Assembly (NCBI GenBank): GCA_903865745.1
Contig: CAIPKV010000084.1
Location: forward strand, 1 to 64,000
DNA: 64,000 bases
Source of the DNA: an uncultured Verrucomicrobia subdivision 3 bacterium
GTDB lineage: Bacteria > Verrucomicrobiota > Verrucomicrobiia > Limisphaerales > UBA11358
Direction of reading: 5' to 3'
Shown here piece after piece: positions 1 through 8,888 of the stretch. The position numbers and the translations under genes are program-made. Below the pieces are notes generated by a model. That model saw only the letters and a program-made list of their open reading frames with translations. It did no database searches and had not been told where the DNA came from. Each line of letters begins with the position of its first letter. The stretch's first letter is position 1.

Positions 1-15
1 AAGAATCAGCGTGAG

Positions 16-64
16 CAAGGTTCCGGTTCCCGGCGGGCTACGCCCGCCTTCCACCGGAACCTTG
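16..64. repeat. Long interrupted palindrome upstream of mnmG
   Basis: A 12-bp perfect outer stem (16-27 with 53-64) encloses a 7-bp GC stem (32-38 with 42-48) with a 3-nt loop. Neither side is followed by a T-run, so it is a poor intrinsic terminator. It could be a REP-like palindrome or the 3' end of an upstream transcript. No gene is seen in 1-235. Confidence 0.6.
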
Positions 65-235
65 AGTGGCAGCAAAACAACAAACTGAAACCACCGGAAA
101 CTGTCTCATCACAAGTGGTCTAATGAACGGGGTCCAAGCATGAGGCTTGCGGGGGAATCCTAGAATGGATTACCCTTTAATAATTGATTTTAATTCAGCT
201 TATTATAAAAACTAAATTTCTATAAGATTTAATCA

Positions 236-2179
236 ATGTTCATTTATCCTAAAAAATATGACGTAATTGTGGTTGGAGCTGGACATGCGGGTGTTGAGGC
301 CGCATTGGCTGCTGCTCGAATGGGGTGCGAAACAATGCTACTGACCATCAACGCTGACAGCATCGGCCAAATGTCTTGCAATCCGGCAATCGGCGGATTG
401 GCAAAGGGTCATTTGGCACGTGAAATTGATGCGCTCGGTGGAGAGATGGGAAAAAACACGGACATGTCTGGAATTCAATTTAGAATGTTAAATACTAAAA
501 AAGGCCCAGCAGTTTGGGCACCTCGCGCTCAGTGTGACAAAAAGGCATATCAGCACCGACTGAAATGGATATGTGAAACCGAACTAAAATTAGATGTAAA
601 ACAGGGGCAATCATCAAAAATAATATACAAAGATGGAATAGTTCATGGTATAGAAACAACATTGGGAGTTGTTTATATTTCTAAGACATTAATCATAACG
701 ACCGGAACTTTTCTGCGCGGATTAATGCACATTGGATCGAACCAACAATCTGGCGGTCGTTCGGGCGACGTTGCGGCGATGAGCCTTTCAGCTTCTCTTA
801 AAGAAATAGGACTCGAATTGGGCAGGCTAAAAACGGGAACTCCGCCAAGGTTGTTGCGTAAGTCAATTGATTTTTCTAAGACAGAAATTCAGTATGGAGA
901 TGAACCAGTACCTTTTTTTTCATTTTGGAAAGATGATTTGTTCCACATGGAACACCTAGACGGCCAAAAGGGAAGCTTATCCGATTCGAGATCTAAATAT
1001 CCGCCAAATTCAATTTTGAATCGCATCAATTGTCAATTGCCTTGCTACATAACATTCACAACGATTAAAACCGCGGAAGTAATTCAAAAAAATCTCCATA
1101 AGTCGCCGTTGTATTCTGGAATTATTGAGGGGGTTGGTCCCCGATATTGTCCGTCAATAGAAGACAAAATAGTAAAATTTTCAGAAAAGGAGCGACATCA
1201 AATTTTTTTAGAACCTGAGGGAATTGAGACTGACGAAATTTACGTTAACGGATTCTCAACGAGCTTACCATATGAAATACAAATTTACATGGTACGTTCG
1301 ATTATTGGTTGCGAGAATGCTGAAATTTTACGTCCAGCCTATGCTGTTGAGTACGACTTTGCCTTTCCTACTCAGCTCATGGCCTCACTTGAGACAAAAG
1401 TTTGCAAAAATCTATTTCTCGCAGGGCAAATCAACGGGACTTCAGGTTATGAAGAGGCAGCTGCTCAGGGGTTGATGGCAGGAATAAATGCAGCCCGCCG
1501 GGTGCAGAATAAAGATTCAATCATACTCCGTCGGGATCAGGCATACATCGGTGTATTGATTGACGATCTTATTTCGAAAGGTACGACAGAGCCCTACCGG
1601 ATGTTTACATCGCGCGCTGAATACCGATTGATTTTACGTCAGGACAATGCTGATTTTCGGTTAGCACGACTAGGATATGAAATAGGATTATTGCCTGCCC
1701 GAAATTACCAAAAATTTTCCGCAAAAAAGTCAGCCGTAGATGCTGAGATAAAAAATCTACAAACAACTTATTTACAAGGTGATTCATTGGCAAAAATTCT
1801 CTCAAGACCTAGGGTTAATTATGCTGATTTACCAATATATAATTCACGACTTAAACCAGAAGAAATCGATCAAATCGAAATTTCAATCAAATATGCTGGC
1901 TATGTTAACCGGCAAGATATTGAAGTAACTCGTACAAAAAATCTTGAAAATAAGATTATTCCTGATGGTTTTGATTTTGGGAGGGTCCCTAGCTTACGAT
2001 TAGAGGCGCGTCAAAAAATGACTAAAATTCGGCCTCGCACCATTGGACAAGCCGGGCGTATATCAGGAGTATCACCAGCGGATATAAGTATTCTTTTGAT
2101 TTGGCTTAGGAATGGCTCTCAAGAAGTAGAAGGAAGCGAAGCCATATCTGATGATTCAAAGGAAAAGGATAATCTTTAG
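236..2179 (+). CDS. mnmG: tRNA uridine-5-carboxymethylaminomethyl(34) synthesis enzyme MnmG
   Basis: FAD-dependent enzyme that, with MnmE, installs the (carboxymethyl)aminomethyl group on wobble U34 of certain tRNAs in the cytoplasm. The N-terminal dinucleotide-binding motif GAGHAG is at residues 14-19. The two conserved cysteines are at about residues 48 (MSCNP) and 270 (PCYITF). The GTPPR segment and the C-terminal helical MnmE/tRNA-binding region are present. At 647 residues it is full length. The first ATG follows a very AT-rich leader. No mnmE is adjacent, and the next gene starts about 170 bp downstream. Base composition is clearly more AT-rich than the genes after it, with many AAA, ATT and TTA codons, which may reflect transfer. 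Identity is very secure from sequence motifs. Confidence 0.97.
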   Translation: MFIYPKKYDVIVVGAGHAGVEAALAAARMGCETMLLTINADSIGQMSCNPAIGGLAKGHLAREIDALGGEMGKNTDMSGIQFRMLNTKKGPAVWAPRAQCDKKAYQHRLKWICETELKLDVKQGQSSKIIYKDGIVHGIETTLGVVYISKTLIITTGTFLRGLMHIGSNQQSGGRSGDVAAMSLSASLKEIGLELGRLKTGTPPRLLRKSIDFSKTEIQYGDEPVPFFSFWKDDLFHMEHLDGQKGSLSDSRSKYPPNSILNRINCQLPCYITFTTIKTAEVIQKNLHKSPLYSGIIEGVGPRYCPSIEDKIVKFSEKERHQIFLEPEGIETDEIYVNGFSTSLPYEIQIYMVRSIIGCENAEILRPAYAVEYDFAFPTQLMASLETKVCKNLFLAGQINGTSGYEEAAAQGLMAGINAARRVQNKDSIILRRDQAYIGVLIDDLISKGTTEPYRMFTSRAEYRLILRQDNADFRLARLGYEIGLLPARNYQKFSAKKSAVDAEIKNLQTTYLQGDSLAKILSRPRVNYADLPIYNSRLKPEEIDQIEISIKYAGYVNRQDIEVTRTKNLENKIIPDGFDFGRVPSLRLEARQKMTKIRPRTIGQAGRISGVSPADISILLIWLRNGSQEVEGSEAISDDSKEKDNL

Positions 2180-2350
2180 ACTATTTTGAACAACTTCGAG
2201 ATCAAAGTGCGCCACCTTGTTTAAGTTAACATGGTTTTCGTGGTGTCGTGTTCAAACTTAAAATATGGCAAAGTTTTAACCGATGTGGATGGCGCCTAAT
2301 TGAAAAAACTCGCAGCGCTTGCTACTAAGATTTATTTTTGCGCCTAACCG

Positions 2351-3814
2351 ATGCCGTCTATTGTTGACACCGCCAATTTCAAGCTGAAGGAATTTCTCAA
2401 AAAATTTACAGTGATGCGCCACGCGCCACGCGAGTTGTGGATTATTCTGGCGGCTTACATCTTGGAGAACATCGCTTACAAGTTGAGTTCCAGCCAAGTA
2501 TTGCCGGGTTGGTTGAAAGTTGAAATGAGCATGGGCGACGAGACAAGGGGTGTGATCATCGGTGTATGGTCAGCGTTAGTGACGCTGTTCACGGTGCTCG
2601 TGGGGTCTCTCACCGACGCGGTGGGCATCCGCCGGACATTTCTCATCGGTTTCAGCATCTGCATCTCGGCGCGGCTGGTAATGGCGGCGGCGACGGCCAC
2701 GACCTGGATTGCGCTGGGTGCGGGTATGTTGCCGCTGGCACTGGGTCTAGCGTTAATGACGCCGGTGATGGCGGCGGCAATGAAACGTTATTCCTCGGCG
2801 GCGCAGCGGTCGGTGGCCTTCTCTCTTTATTATGCGCTGATGAATCTGGGTTTCGCGATTGGGGCAAGAATCTTCGACCATTTGCGGCACGTGCTCGGTG
2901 AAAACGGTGGCTGGCAGGTGCCGGGTTTACAAGCGAATATTGGAACATATCGCGTGATGATTATGTGGAGTGTCGCGTTCACGCTGCCGGGGTTGGCGCT
3001 GACGTGGTTTTTCCTGCGAGATGGCGTGGAGATGACGGAAAACGGCCTGTGCGTGGCACCGGCGGAAACCAAGAATCTCAGCGGGGAAAATCCGCTAGCG
3101 GCAACGACGCGCTTGTTTGGTGAACTATGGCGGCAACCAATGTTCATGAGGTTCCTTTTATTCATGGCGCTGGTGGTGGGTGTAAAGATGATTTTCTTCT
3201 TTGTGGATTACGTTATTCCGGATTTTGCCAAGCGAGAGATCAGCCCGGACGCACCGTTCGCCCAAGTGAGCGCAATGTTGAATTCCCTGCTAATACTAGT
3301 GCTAGCCCCGCTGTGTGGCGTGCTGATGCAACGGGTATCTGCCTTCCGCGCGATTGCGGTGGGCAGCGCGATTTCCGCCGCGTCGGTTTTTTTCCTCGCG
3401 CTGCCGCCGGCGCTGCTGCAGCCGCTGGCCGACGGCTGGCTTGGCAATATGATTGTCCATCATTGGCTCAATGTCCCTGGGCCGGTCAATCCACTCTACA
3501 TTTCCATTTTCCTTTTTACCTTCGGTCTGTCTATCGGCGAAGCGCTCTGGTCGCCGCGCCTTTATGAATACGCCGCCGCCATCGCGCCCAAAGGTCGCGA
3601 GGCTTCCTATATGGCGATGACGTCGCTGCCGTATTTCTTCGCAAAGTGCGGCGCGGGATTTCTGTCCGGCTGGCTGCTCGTAAATTTTTGCCCGGAAACT
3701 GGCGCGCGCCACCCGCAGACGATGTGGGTCATCGTCGGCGGGATTGCCTTGGCAACTCCGCTCGGCGCAATTTTGTTCCGTAAATATATTCAAGTCCACG
3801 AGGCTGGGCGCTAG
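2351..3814 (+). CDS. MFS transporter, peptide/POT-like
   Basis: An integral membrane protein of 487 residues with about twelve hydrophobic segments, the usual size for the major facilitator superfamily. Residues 65-95 carry a loop resembling the MFS motif A region (GSLTDAVGIRRTF) between early membrane helices. A short hydrophilic N-terminus precedes the first helix. The substrate cannot be read from sequence; the overall pattern resembles proton-coupled oligopeptide-type MFS members. The following mutarotase begins 17 bp after the stop, so the two are probably co-transcribed, which hints at sugar or nutrient uptake without proving it. Confidence 0.8.
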   Translation: MPSIVDTANFKLKEFLKKFTVMRHAPRELWIILAAYILENIAYKLSSSQVLPGWLKVEMSMGDETRGVIIGVWSALVTLFTVLVGSLTDAVGIRRTFLIGFSICISARLVMAAATATTWIALGAGMLPLALGLALMTPVMAAAMKRYSSAAQRSVAFSLYYALMNLGFAIGARIFDHLRHVLGENGGWQVPGLQANIGTYRVMIMWSVAFTLPGLALTWFFLRDGVEMTENGLCVAPAETKNLSGENPLAATTRLFGELWRQPMFMRFLLFMALVVGVKMIFFFVDYVIPDFAKREISPDAPFAQVSAMLNSLLILVLAPLCGVLMQRVSAFRAIAVGSAISAASVFFLALPPALLQPLADGWLGNMIVHHWLNVPGPVNPLYISIFLFTFGLSIGEALWSPRLYEYAAAIAPKGREASYMAMTSLPYFFAKCGAGFLSGWLLVNFCPETGARHPQTMWVIVGGIALATPLGAILFRKYIQVHEAGR

Positions 3815-3831
3815 ACTGTCCAAAATAATTT

Positions 3832-4740
3832 ATGGAAATCAACCTCGTCCCCGAAAATCTCCGGCGGCTGGAAATTCCAAGTCGCGTAGAAATTGTTTAT
3901 GGTCACAGCCAGCTACCGCTCGTCAAAATAAGTACGCCGTGGAGCACAGCAGAAATTTATCTGCATGGCGCACATGTCACCGGCTTCCAGAAGAACGGCG
4001 AGCCGCCACTGATTTTTGTGAGTGAGAAAAGTCATTATGCTGCCGGCAAACCCATTCGCGGCGGCGTGCCGGTCTGTTATCCGTGGTTTGGTAACCGCGA
4101 CGGCGAACCATCGCACGGCTTTGTACGGCTTGCCGAGTGGCAGCTCGTCAAAACTGCTGTCGCGCTCGATGGCACGGTGACGGCGCAATTCGCGCTCCCA
4201 AAAATCTCCGGCCGTGCAGCCTGGCAAAATCTGCGGACGGAATTTGTCGTCACCGTAGGTGAGACATTGCAGATGGAACTCGTGGCCATCAACGAGGCCT
4301 GTGGTGAGACGGTTGACATAGAAAATTGCCTGCACACGTATTTTCACGTAGCCGACATTGGTGCGGTGACCCTTACTGGTTTGGAAGAAGCTTCATTCGA
4401 TGATTTCGCTTTCGGAGCCGGTGGAAAAAGGTCGCCGGCGGAAAGCGCGCCGCTGAGCATCACGCAAGAAACAAATCGCGTTTATCCCAACAATACGGCG
4501 GCAGTGGAAATCCGTGATGAAAAACTGAAACGCATAATCCGCGTCGAAAAAATTAATTCGAACTCCACCGTTGTTTGGAATCCATGGACGACCCAAAAGA
4601 TGCCGGAGGATTGGGGCACGAACGAGCATCTGTACATGGTCTGTGTGGAATCCGGCAACGTGAAACAAGACAAGCTTTCGCTAGCCCCTGGAAAAGCTAC
4701 GTTACTGAAAGTAGTTATTAGCACCAAGCCGCTGAAATGA
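3832..4740 (+). CDS. D-hexose-6-phosphate mutarotase (YeaD-like aldose epimerase)
   Basis: Cytosolic enzyme of 302 residues in the galactose-mutarotase-like superfamily, predicted to interconvert alpha and beta anomers of hexose 6-phosphates. Diagnostic segments are LHGAHVTGF near residue 43, the RGGVPVCYPWFG loop near residue 73, a HGFVR motif near residue 93, a likely catalytic His in LHTYFHV, and a Glu in CVESGNV near the C-terminus. Its stop overlaps the start of the next gene (ATGA at 4737-4740), so translation is probably coupled with the helicase. Family call is firm; the exact sugar phosphate is inferred. Confidence 0.87.
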   Translation: MEINLVPENLRRLEIPSRVEIVYGHSQLPLVKISTPWSTAEIYLHGAHVTGFQKNGEPPLIFVSEKSHYAAGKPIRGGVPVCYPWFGNRDGEPSHGFVRLAEWQLVKTAVALDGTVTAQFALPKISGRAAWQNLRTEFVVTVGETLQMELVAINEACGETVDIENCLHTYFHVADIGAVTLTGLEEASFDDFAFGAGGKRSPAESAPLSITQETNRVYPNNTAAVEIRDEKLKRIIRVEKINSNSTVVWNPWTTQKMPEDWGTNEHLYMVCVESGNVKQDKLSLAPGKATLLKVVISTKPLK

Positions 4741-6869
4741 TTTCGCTGTCCGAAATCCAGCCTAGCAGCGCTGATTTAGTTTCCCAAGTCGAAAGCATTT
4801 TTTCATCGACGGGCATTCTATCACGGGCAAAAAACTTTGAATTCCGTCCGCAGCAGCAGGAGATGGCTGTGGCCGTGGCGCGGGCGTTGCAAAATCGCGA
4901 GCACCTCGCCGTCGAGGCTGGCACCGGCGTCGGCAAATCGCTGGCCTATTTGATTCCGGCAATTTTATTTGCCGTGGGGCAAAAGAAGAAAGCCGTTGTT
5001 TCCACGCACACCATCAATTTGCAGGAGCAGCTTACCGAAAAAGATCTGCCCATGTTGTCGGGTGTTTTGGCCGCGCTGCCAGAGCCGGTAACTTTTAGTT
5101 ACGCGATGCTCAAGGGTCGCGCCAATTATCTCTGCACGCGGCGGCTGCAAAAAGCGATGCAACAGAGCGGCAACCTGTTTACGTCGTCCGAGGCGGAGGA
5201 ATTGCAGCGCATCTACGAGTGGTCGAAGACCACGAAAGACGGCAGCCTGTCGGATTTTTCCATTGAGCCGGACCCGAAAGTCTGGGCGCAAATTTGTTCC
5301 GAGCGCGGTTTGTGTTCGCCAAAAACCTGTGGACGTCAATCTGACTTTGCGCGCGAACACGACGTCTGTTTTTTTCAGCGCGTAAGGAACCGCATCTTGT
5401 CGGCGGATGTGGTGATTTTGAATCATACGCTATTTTTTACACTTCTCGGCGGTGTGGACGAGGAGATGGAAGGTGGCATTTTGTTTAAGAACGACTTCGT
5501 GATTTTTGACGAGGCACACACGATGGAAAGTGTGGCGTCGCGGCACATCGGCTTGAGCGTGTCGAGCGGGCAGGTGCGCTACTCGCTGAACCGGCTGTGG
5601 AATCCGCGCACGGAAAAAGGTCTGCTGGCCACGTTGCGCCAAGGCAAAGCCGTGCAGCTCGTCGCGGAAATCTTAAGCGAGTCGGATAAATTTTTTGAGA
5701 ATGTTGAAAGTGCCTGCGAAGAAATTCAGGCAGAGGTAAAAAAAACTTCGTTCGGCGGCGGCGATCGTAAGCGCGAATGGAAAGAGCTGCGCATCCGCCG
5801 TGCGGAACTTGTGAAAGACAATGTCACGCTGCCGATTCAACGACTGCGCGAAGCCGTCAGCGAGCTGGTCAAAATGAGCGAAGACAAGGAAATCGGACAG
5901 GAACTTATCGAATGCAACCGGCGGCTGGGCGAATTAAAGGTGGAGGTCGCAGAGTTTTTGAATCAGGCAGCGGACGACCATGTTTACTGGGTCGAGCGCA
6001 CCGGCAAAATGCAGCGCAACCTTTCGCTCAATGCCGCGCCTGTGGACGTAGCGGAATTTCTGCGGCGACGGCTGTTCGAGACCGATACCAGCGCCATCAT
6101 GACCAGCGCGACGCTGGCCGTTTCGGTTCAAAGCCCAAAGTCCAAAGCCCAAAGTCAGCCCGCCAGTCCACGTGGCACGCAAACGCCCCCGCCATCGGGA
6201 TTAAATTATTTTGCCCGCCGCGTCGGCTGCGAATCCGCGACGCAGTTGCAGGTCGGCACGCCGTTTGATTACGCGCGCCAGATGAAATTGTTCACGGTAA
6301 AAAAAATGCCGGACCCACGCGAATCCGGTTACGCGGAGGCGCTGGAAAATTGGATTGAACATTTCGTGAAGCAGACACATGGCAAGGCCTTCGTGCTCTT
6401 CACCAGCTACAAGCTCATGCAGGAAGTTGCCGACCGCATGCGCCCGTTTTTTGAGAATCTGAAGCTGGAGCTATTCGTGCAAGGCACCGGCACGCCGCGC
6501 TCGACGATGCTGGAAAATTTCAAGGACAATGTGGACTCGGTGTTGTTTGGCACGGACAGTTTTTGGCAGGGCGTGGATGTGCCGGGCGAGGCGCTTTCGA
6601 ATGTCATCATCACACGGCTGCCGTTCGCGGTGCCGGATCATCCGCTGATCGAGGCGCGCATCGAGGCGATCGAGGCGCGTGGCGGAAATTCTTTTGGCGA
6701 ATTTTCTTTGCCCGAGGCCATTCTAAAATTTCGGCAGGGCGTGGGCCGCTTGATTCGTACCAAGACCGACACGGGCATCGTGGTAGTCTTGGACAACCGG
6801 ATTTTGACGAAGCAATACGGCCAGGCCTTTCTCGAGGCGCTGCCGGAATGCCCGGTGGAGATAGTCTGA
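4737..6869 (+). CDS. dinG: DinG/XPD-family ATP-dependent DNA helicase
   Basis: Superfamily 2 helicase of 710 residues, expected to unwind forked or R-loop DNA during repair. The Walker A motif AGTGVGKS is at about residues 61-68 and the DEAH box at 258-261. Cysteines between them (NYLC, ICSERGLCSPKTC, HDVC) match the positions of the Fe-S cluster of DinG/XPD proteins. The C-terminal helicase motifs include TDSFWQGVDVPG and QGVGRLIRT. Residues about 463-490 hold a low-complexity insertion (QSPKSKAQSQPASPRG) encoded by a near-perfect repeat of CAAAGCCCAAAGT, in a loop between conserved blocks. The start codon overlaps the preceding stop. The tRNA-Gln follows 66 bp downstream. Confidence 0.93.
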   Translation: MISLSEIQPSSADLVSQVESIFSSTGILSRAKNFEFRPQQQEMAVAVARALQNREHLAVEAGTGVGKSLAYLIPAILFAVGQKKKAVVSTHTINLQEQLTEKDLPMLSGVLAALPEPVTFSYAMLKGRANYLCTRRLQKAMQQSGNLFTSSEAEELQRIYEWSKTTKDGSLSDFSIEPDPKVWAQICSERGLCSPKTCGRQSDFAREHDVCFFQRVRNRILSADVVILNHTLFFTLLGGVDEEMEGGILFKNDFVIFDEAHTMESVASRHIGLSVSSGQVRYSLNRLWNPRTEKGLLATLRQGKAVQLVAEILSESDKFFENVESACEEIQAEVKKTSFGGGDRKREWKELRIRRAELVKDNVTLPIQRLREAVSELVKMSEDKEIGQELIECNRRLGELKVEVAEFLNQAADDHVYWVERTGKMQRNLSLNAAPVDVAEFLRRRLFETDTSAIMTSATLAVSVQSPKSKAQSQPASPRGTQTPPPSGLNYFARRVGCESATQLQVGTPFDYARQMKLFTVKKMPDPRESGYAEALENWIEHFVKQTHGKAFVLFTSYKLMQEVADRMRPFFENLKLELFVQGTGTPRSTMLENFKDNVDSVLFGTDSFWQGVDVPGEALSNVIITRLPFAVPDHPLIEARIEAIEARGGNSFGEFSLPEAILKFRQGVGRLIRTKTDTGIVVVLDNRILTKQYGQAFLEALPECPVEIV

Positions 6870-6935
6870 CGCCGTTTCTGACCTTGTGTGCGGCCAGGGT
6901 CTTTGGTAAGTTAAGTCGCCTGTTTTTGCCCTGCT

Positions 6936-7009
6936 TGTCCGATGGTGTAATGGTAACACAGCGCCCTTTGGAGGCGTTATTCATGGTTCGAATCCATGTC
7001 GGACAGCCA
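6936..7009 (+). tRNA. tRNA-Gln (anticodon TTG), CCA encoded
   Basis: A complete 74-nt cloverleaf. The acceptor stem TGTCCGA pairs with TCGGACA, followed by discriminator G and an encoded CCA. The D-arm is short, the anticodon loop CTTTGGA gives TTG, and the T-arm carries GGTTCGAATCC. Its last 63 nt recur at 24285-24347 in the same orientation, so this tRNA is the probable attachment site of the island that follows. Confidence 0.97.
6947..7009 (+). repeat. Left attachment repeat inside tRNA-Gln
   Basis: The last 63 nt of tRNA-Gln, running from the D-loop to CCA, match 24285-24347 at 61 of 63 positions in direct orientation. This is the usual arrangement for an element integrated by a tyrosine recombinase at the 3' end of a tRNA gene. 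Confidence 0.75.
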
Positions 7010-7097
7010 AATTACTCAATGAGTTTAATTTCCACTGTGTATCTGACCCAGTTTTGACGCAATAACCGGCGGTTTTGAGCCTGAACCTGCCTAAGAT

Positions 7098-7480
7098 GTG
7101 AAATTTTCCAAACGCAACAAACACGGTGATTTAGTTGCTGTGATTTACGGCAAGACGAAGGGACGCCCTTGTAATAGCGTCGCTAGGAAAGCTGCAGGGA
7201 AGCGTTTGATGAAGTCTTTCCCGAAATAGGCAGAGGCAAAAACTCATGCGGATGTAAGAGTGCGAGATTTGTCCAAAGGCTCAAAGCTCAGTGCATAAAA
7301 GTCTTGCCAAAGCATCGTGATGCGCTAGCCGCGCTAGCCCGGTTGCAATCATTTTATCAGAAAACAGGGCGCTAGGTTTCGTTGCTCGCCGCCGCATCAT
7401 TACTGAAGCGAAAAGACATTAAGAAAACTGTCGAAGAATTCGTCGCCCCGCATAAACCTCTGAGCCGGCAAGAACTAGAT
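7098..7480 (+). pseudogene. Decayed N-terminal part of an integrase-like gene
   Basis: From a GTG at 7098 the frame reads KFSKRNKHGDLVAVIYGKTK and on to KRLMKSFPK, then a TAG at 7227. It continues in frame through AEAKTHADVRVRDLSKGSK to another stop, after which homology-like sequence continues in the +1 frame (DALAALARLQSFYQKTG, stop, VSLLAAASLLKRKDIKKTVEEF). At least two in-frame stops and one frameshift break it, and no catalytic domain remains before the next gene at 7511. The segment order resembles N-terminal, SAM-like regions of Verrucomicrobia tyrosine recombinases as I remember them. That identification is inference. The position directly after a tRNA att site supports it. Confidence 0.5.
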
Positions 7481-7510
7481 AAAAAACTAACCATAAATAA
7501 ATTAAAGCGC

Positions 7511-8158
7511 TCAATCCCAGATAAACAAACGTACCGGAGTCGGATTGTAGGCGTTGCAGGGATTGTTCAACTGCGGGCAGTTAGATATGAGGCAGACCAA
7601 ATCCATTTCCGCGCGCAACTCGACGTAGCGGCCGCCTGCGCTCACGCCGTCCTCGAACGACAATTTTCCCTCTGGCGTCACCGGCACGTTCATGAAGAAA
7701 TTGATGTTGTGTGTGATGTCGCGCTTCGTCACGCCGCTTCCCCAGTGCGCGATCTGAAGCATGAACGTGTCGCGGCAACTGTGCATGAACCGCTTGTCAA
7801 TTGCGTAGCGCACCTGATTACTCTCCGCCGCGCACGCACCACCTAGTGTGTCGTGCCGGCCGCAGGTGTCAGCGACAATCGTTGCAAGCATATTGCCTTC
7901 GCTGGAAATTAGCTTCGTGCCTGTCGTCAGATAAATGCCGCCTTGCTCGCGGATCGTGTCCTGCGCTGAATAGCGTTCACTCATATCGTGTGCGTTGTAA
8001 AATAACGTGTCCACAGCCTGATTGCCTTCGAGATCGACGATGCGAAAAGTTTGTCCGAGTTTGATCTCGTGCATCCAGCCGTCGCCGGCCAACAGCTTGA
8101 AATCGTAAACGGCTTGTGCAGGATCAAGTTTGCTTTCGGTCAAAATAAATGTACTCAT
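7511..8158 (-). CDS. DUF1989 protein, urea-carboxylase-associated protein 2 / carboxyguanidine deiminase subunit
   Basis: A 215-residue cytosolic protein of the DUF1989 family. Members next to urea/guanidine carboxylases have been shown to form a two-subunit carboxyguanidine deiminase (CgdA/CgdB) that releases ammonia from carboxyguanidine to give allophanate. The metal-site motif [13 protein letters not shown] lies in the middle, and the ending [18 protein letters not shown] is typical. It is the last gene of the operon and begins 3 bp after the stop of its paralogue. Its partner has DTCGWHDPLGG at the same place, consistent with a heteromer. Which of the two subunits it corresponds to is uncertain. 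Confidence 0.88.
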   Translation of the reverse strand: MSTFILTESKLDPAQAVYDFKLLAGDGWMHEIKLGQTFRIVDLEGNQAVDTLFYNAHDMSERYSAQDTIREQGGIYLTTGTKLISSEGNMLATIVADTCGRHDTLGGACAAESNQVRYAIDKRFMHSCRDTFMLQIAHWGSGVTKRDITHNINFFMNVPVTPEGKLSFEDGVSAGGRYVELRAEMDLVCLISNCPQLNNPCNAYNPTPVRLFIWD

Positions 8159-8161
8159 AAT

Positions 8162-8884
8162 TCAGGCTCCGAGGAAAAGGCGTTCGGTCAAAATGAAACT
8201 GCGCTGGTTCTCGCGGCGAAAATTGCGGCAGAAATCGTCTGCGCCCGGCGGTGGTGTTTGTAGCACTGTCAACTTAACCGGCTTCGGCGCGTATTTGGGA
8301 TTCGGATCCAACGGATGCTGGCAGGTGTTCAGCACTACGAGCACATTCATCTCCGCGCGCAAATCCACGGACGCACCTGACTTGGAATTGCCTGAATGAA
8401 AATTCATTTTGCCGTCCGCATCCACTTCAAGGCGGCTGAAGAAATTCACGTTCGCCATTAGATCGCGTTTGCCGAGACCGTGCTTACCGAGTTCCACGAG
8501 AAAATTATCGTGCGCGTTGCGATACCAGCCGTTGCGCTTTTCCTGATAGGTGGCGCCGCCGAATTTTTTCTCCGTCATCGCCGCGTTACCGTGACCGCCG
8601 AGCGGATCGTGCCAGCCGCAGGTGTCCGCCGTGATGGACAGCAATGCGTGACCCATGTCGCTCATCAGCACGTGACCCCGCGTGAGCTTGGCGGTATATT
8701 GTGCCTTAAGCGTGTCGGGCAGATTCAAGCGATCCAACGGCGCATCGGCGTTGTAAGCCATCAAGCCGATGTTCGCGCCGCCCTCTATATCCGTGATGCG
8801 CAGCGTCGTGTGCCGGCGCAACCGCCATGACCACATCCCGCCGCCGGGCAAATGTTCCTCGAATAAATTTCTCTTAGTCGTCAT
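8162..8884 (-). CDS. DUF1989 protein, urea-carboxylase-associated protein 1 / carboxyguanidine deiminase subunit
   Basis: Paralogue and probable partner of the downstream gene. The frame opens at 8953, but the start at 8884 (MTTKRNLFEEHLPGGGMWSW) is chosen because the family begins there and the longer form would run into the allophanate hydrolase gene. About 240 residues. It carries DTCGWHDPLGGHG, the DLMANVNFF segment, and the C-terminal NTCQHPLDPNPKYAPKPVKL that marks this family. The allophanate hydrolase stop lies 5 bp upstream. The predicted role is deimination of carboxyguanidine made by the carboxylase two genes upstream; the older name is urea amidolyase-associated protein. Confidence 0.88.
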   Translation of the reverse strand: MTTKRNLFEEHLPGGGMWSWRLRRHTTLRITDIEGGANIGLMAYNADAPLDRLNLPDTLKAQYTAKLTRGHVLMSDMGHALLSITADTCGWHDPLGGHGNAAMTEKKFGGATYQEKRNGWYRNAHDNFLVELGKHGLGKRDLMANVNFFSRLEVDADGKMNFHSGNSKSGASVDLRAEMNVLVVLNTCQHPLDPNPKYAPKPVKLTVLQTPPPGADDFCRNFRRENQRSFILTERLFLGA

Positions 8885-8888
8885 AAAA

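Noticed and set aside
1-235. Non-coding RNA gene upstream of mnmG
   Set aside because: The large palindrome is real, but no known RNA family pattern, promoter or terminator tail could be recognised.
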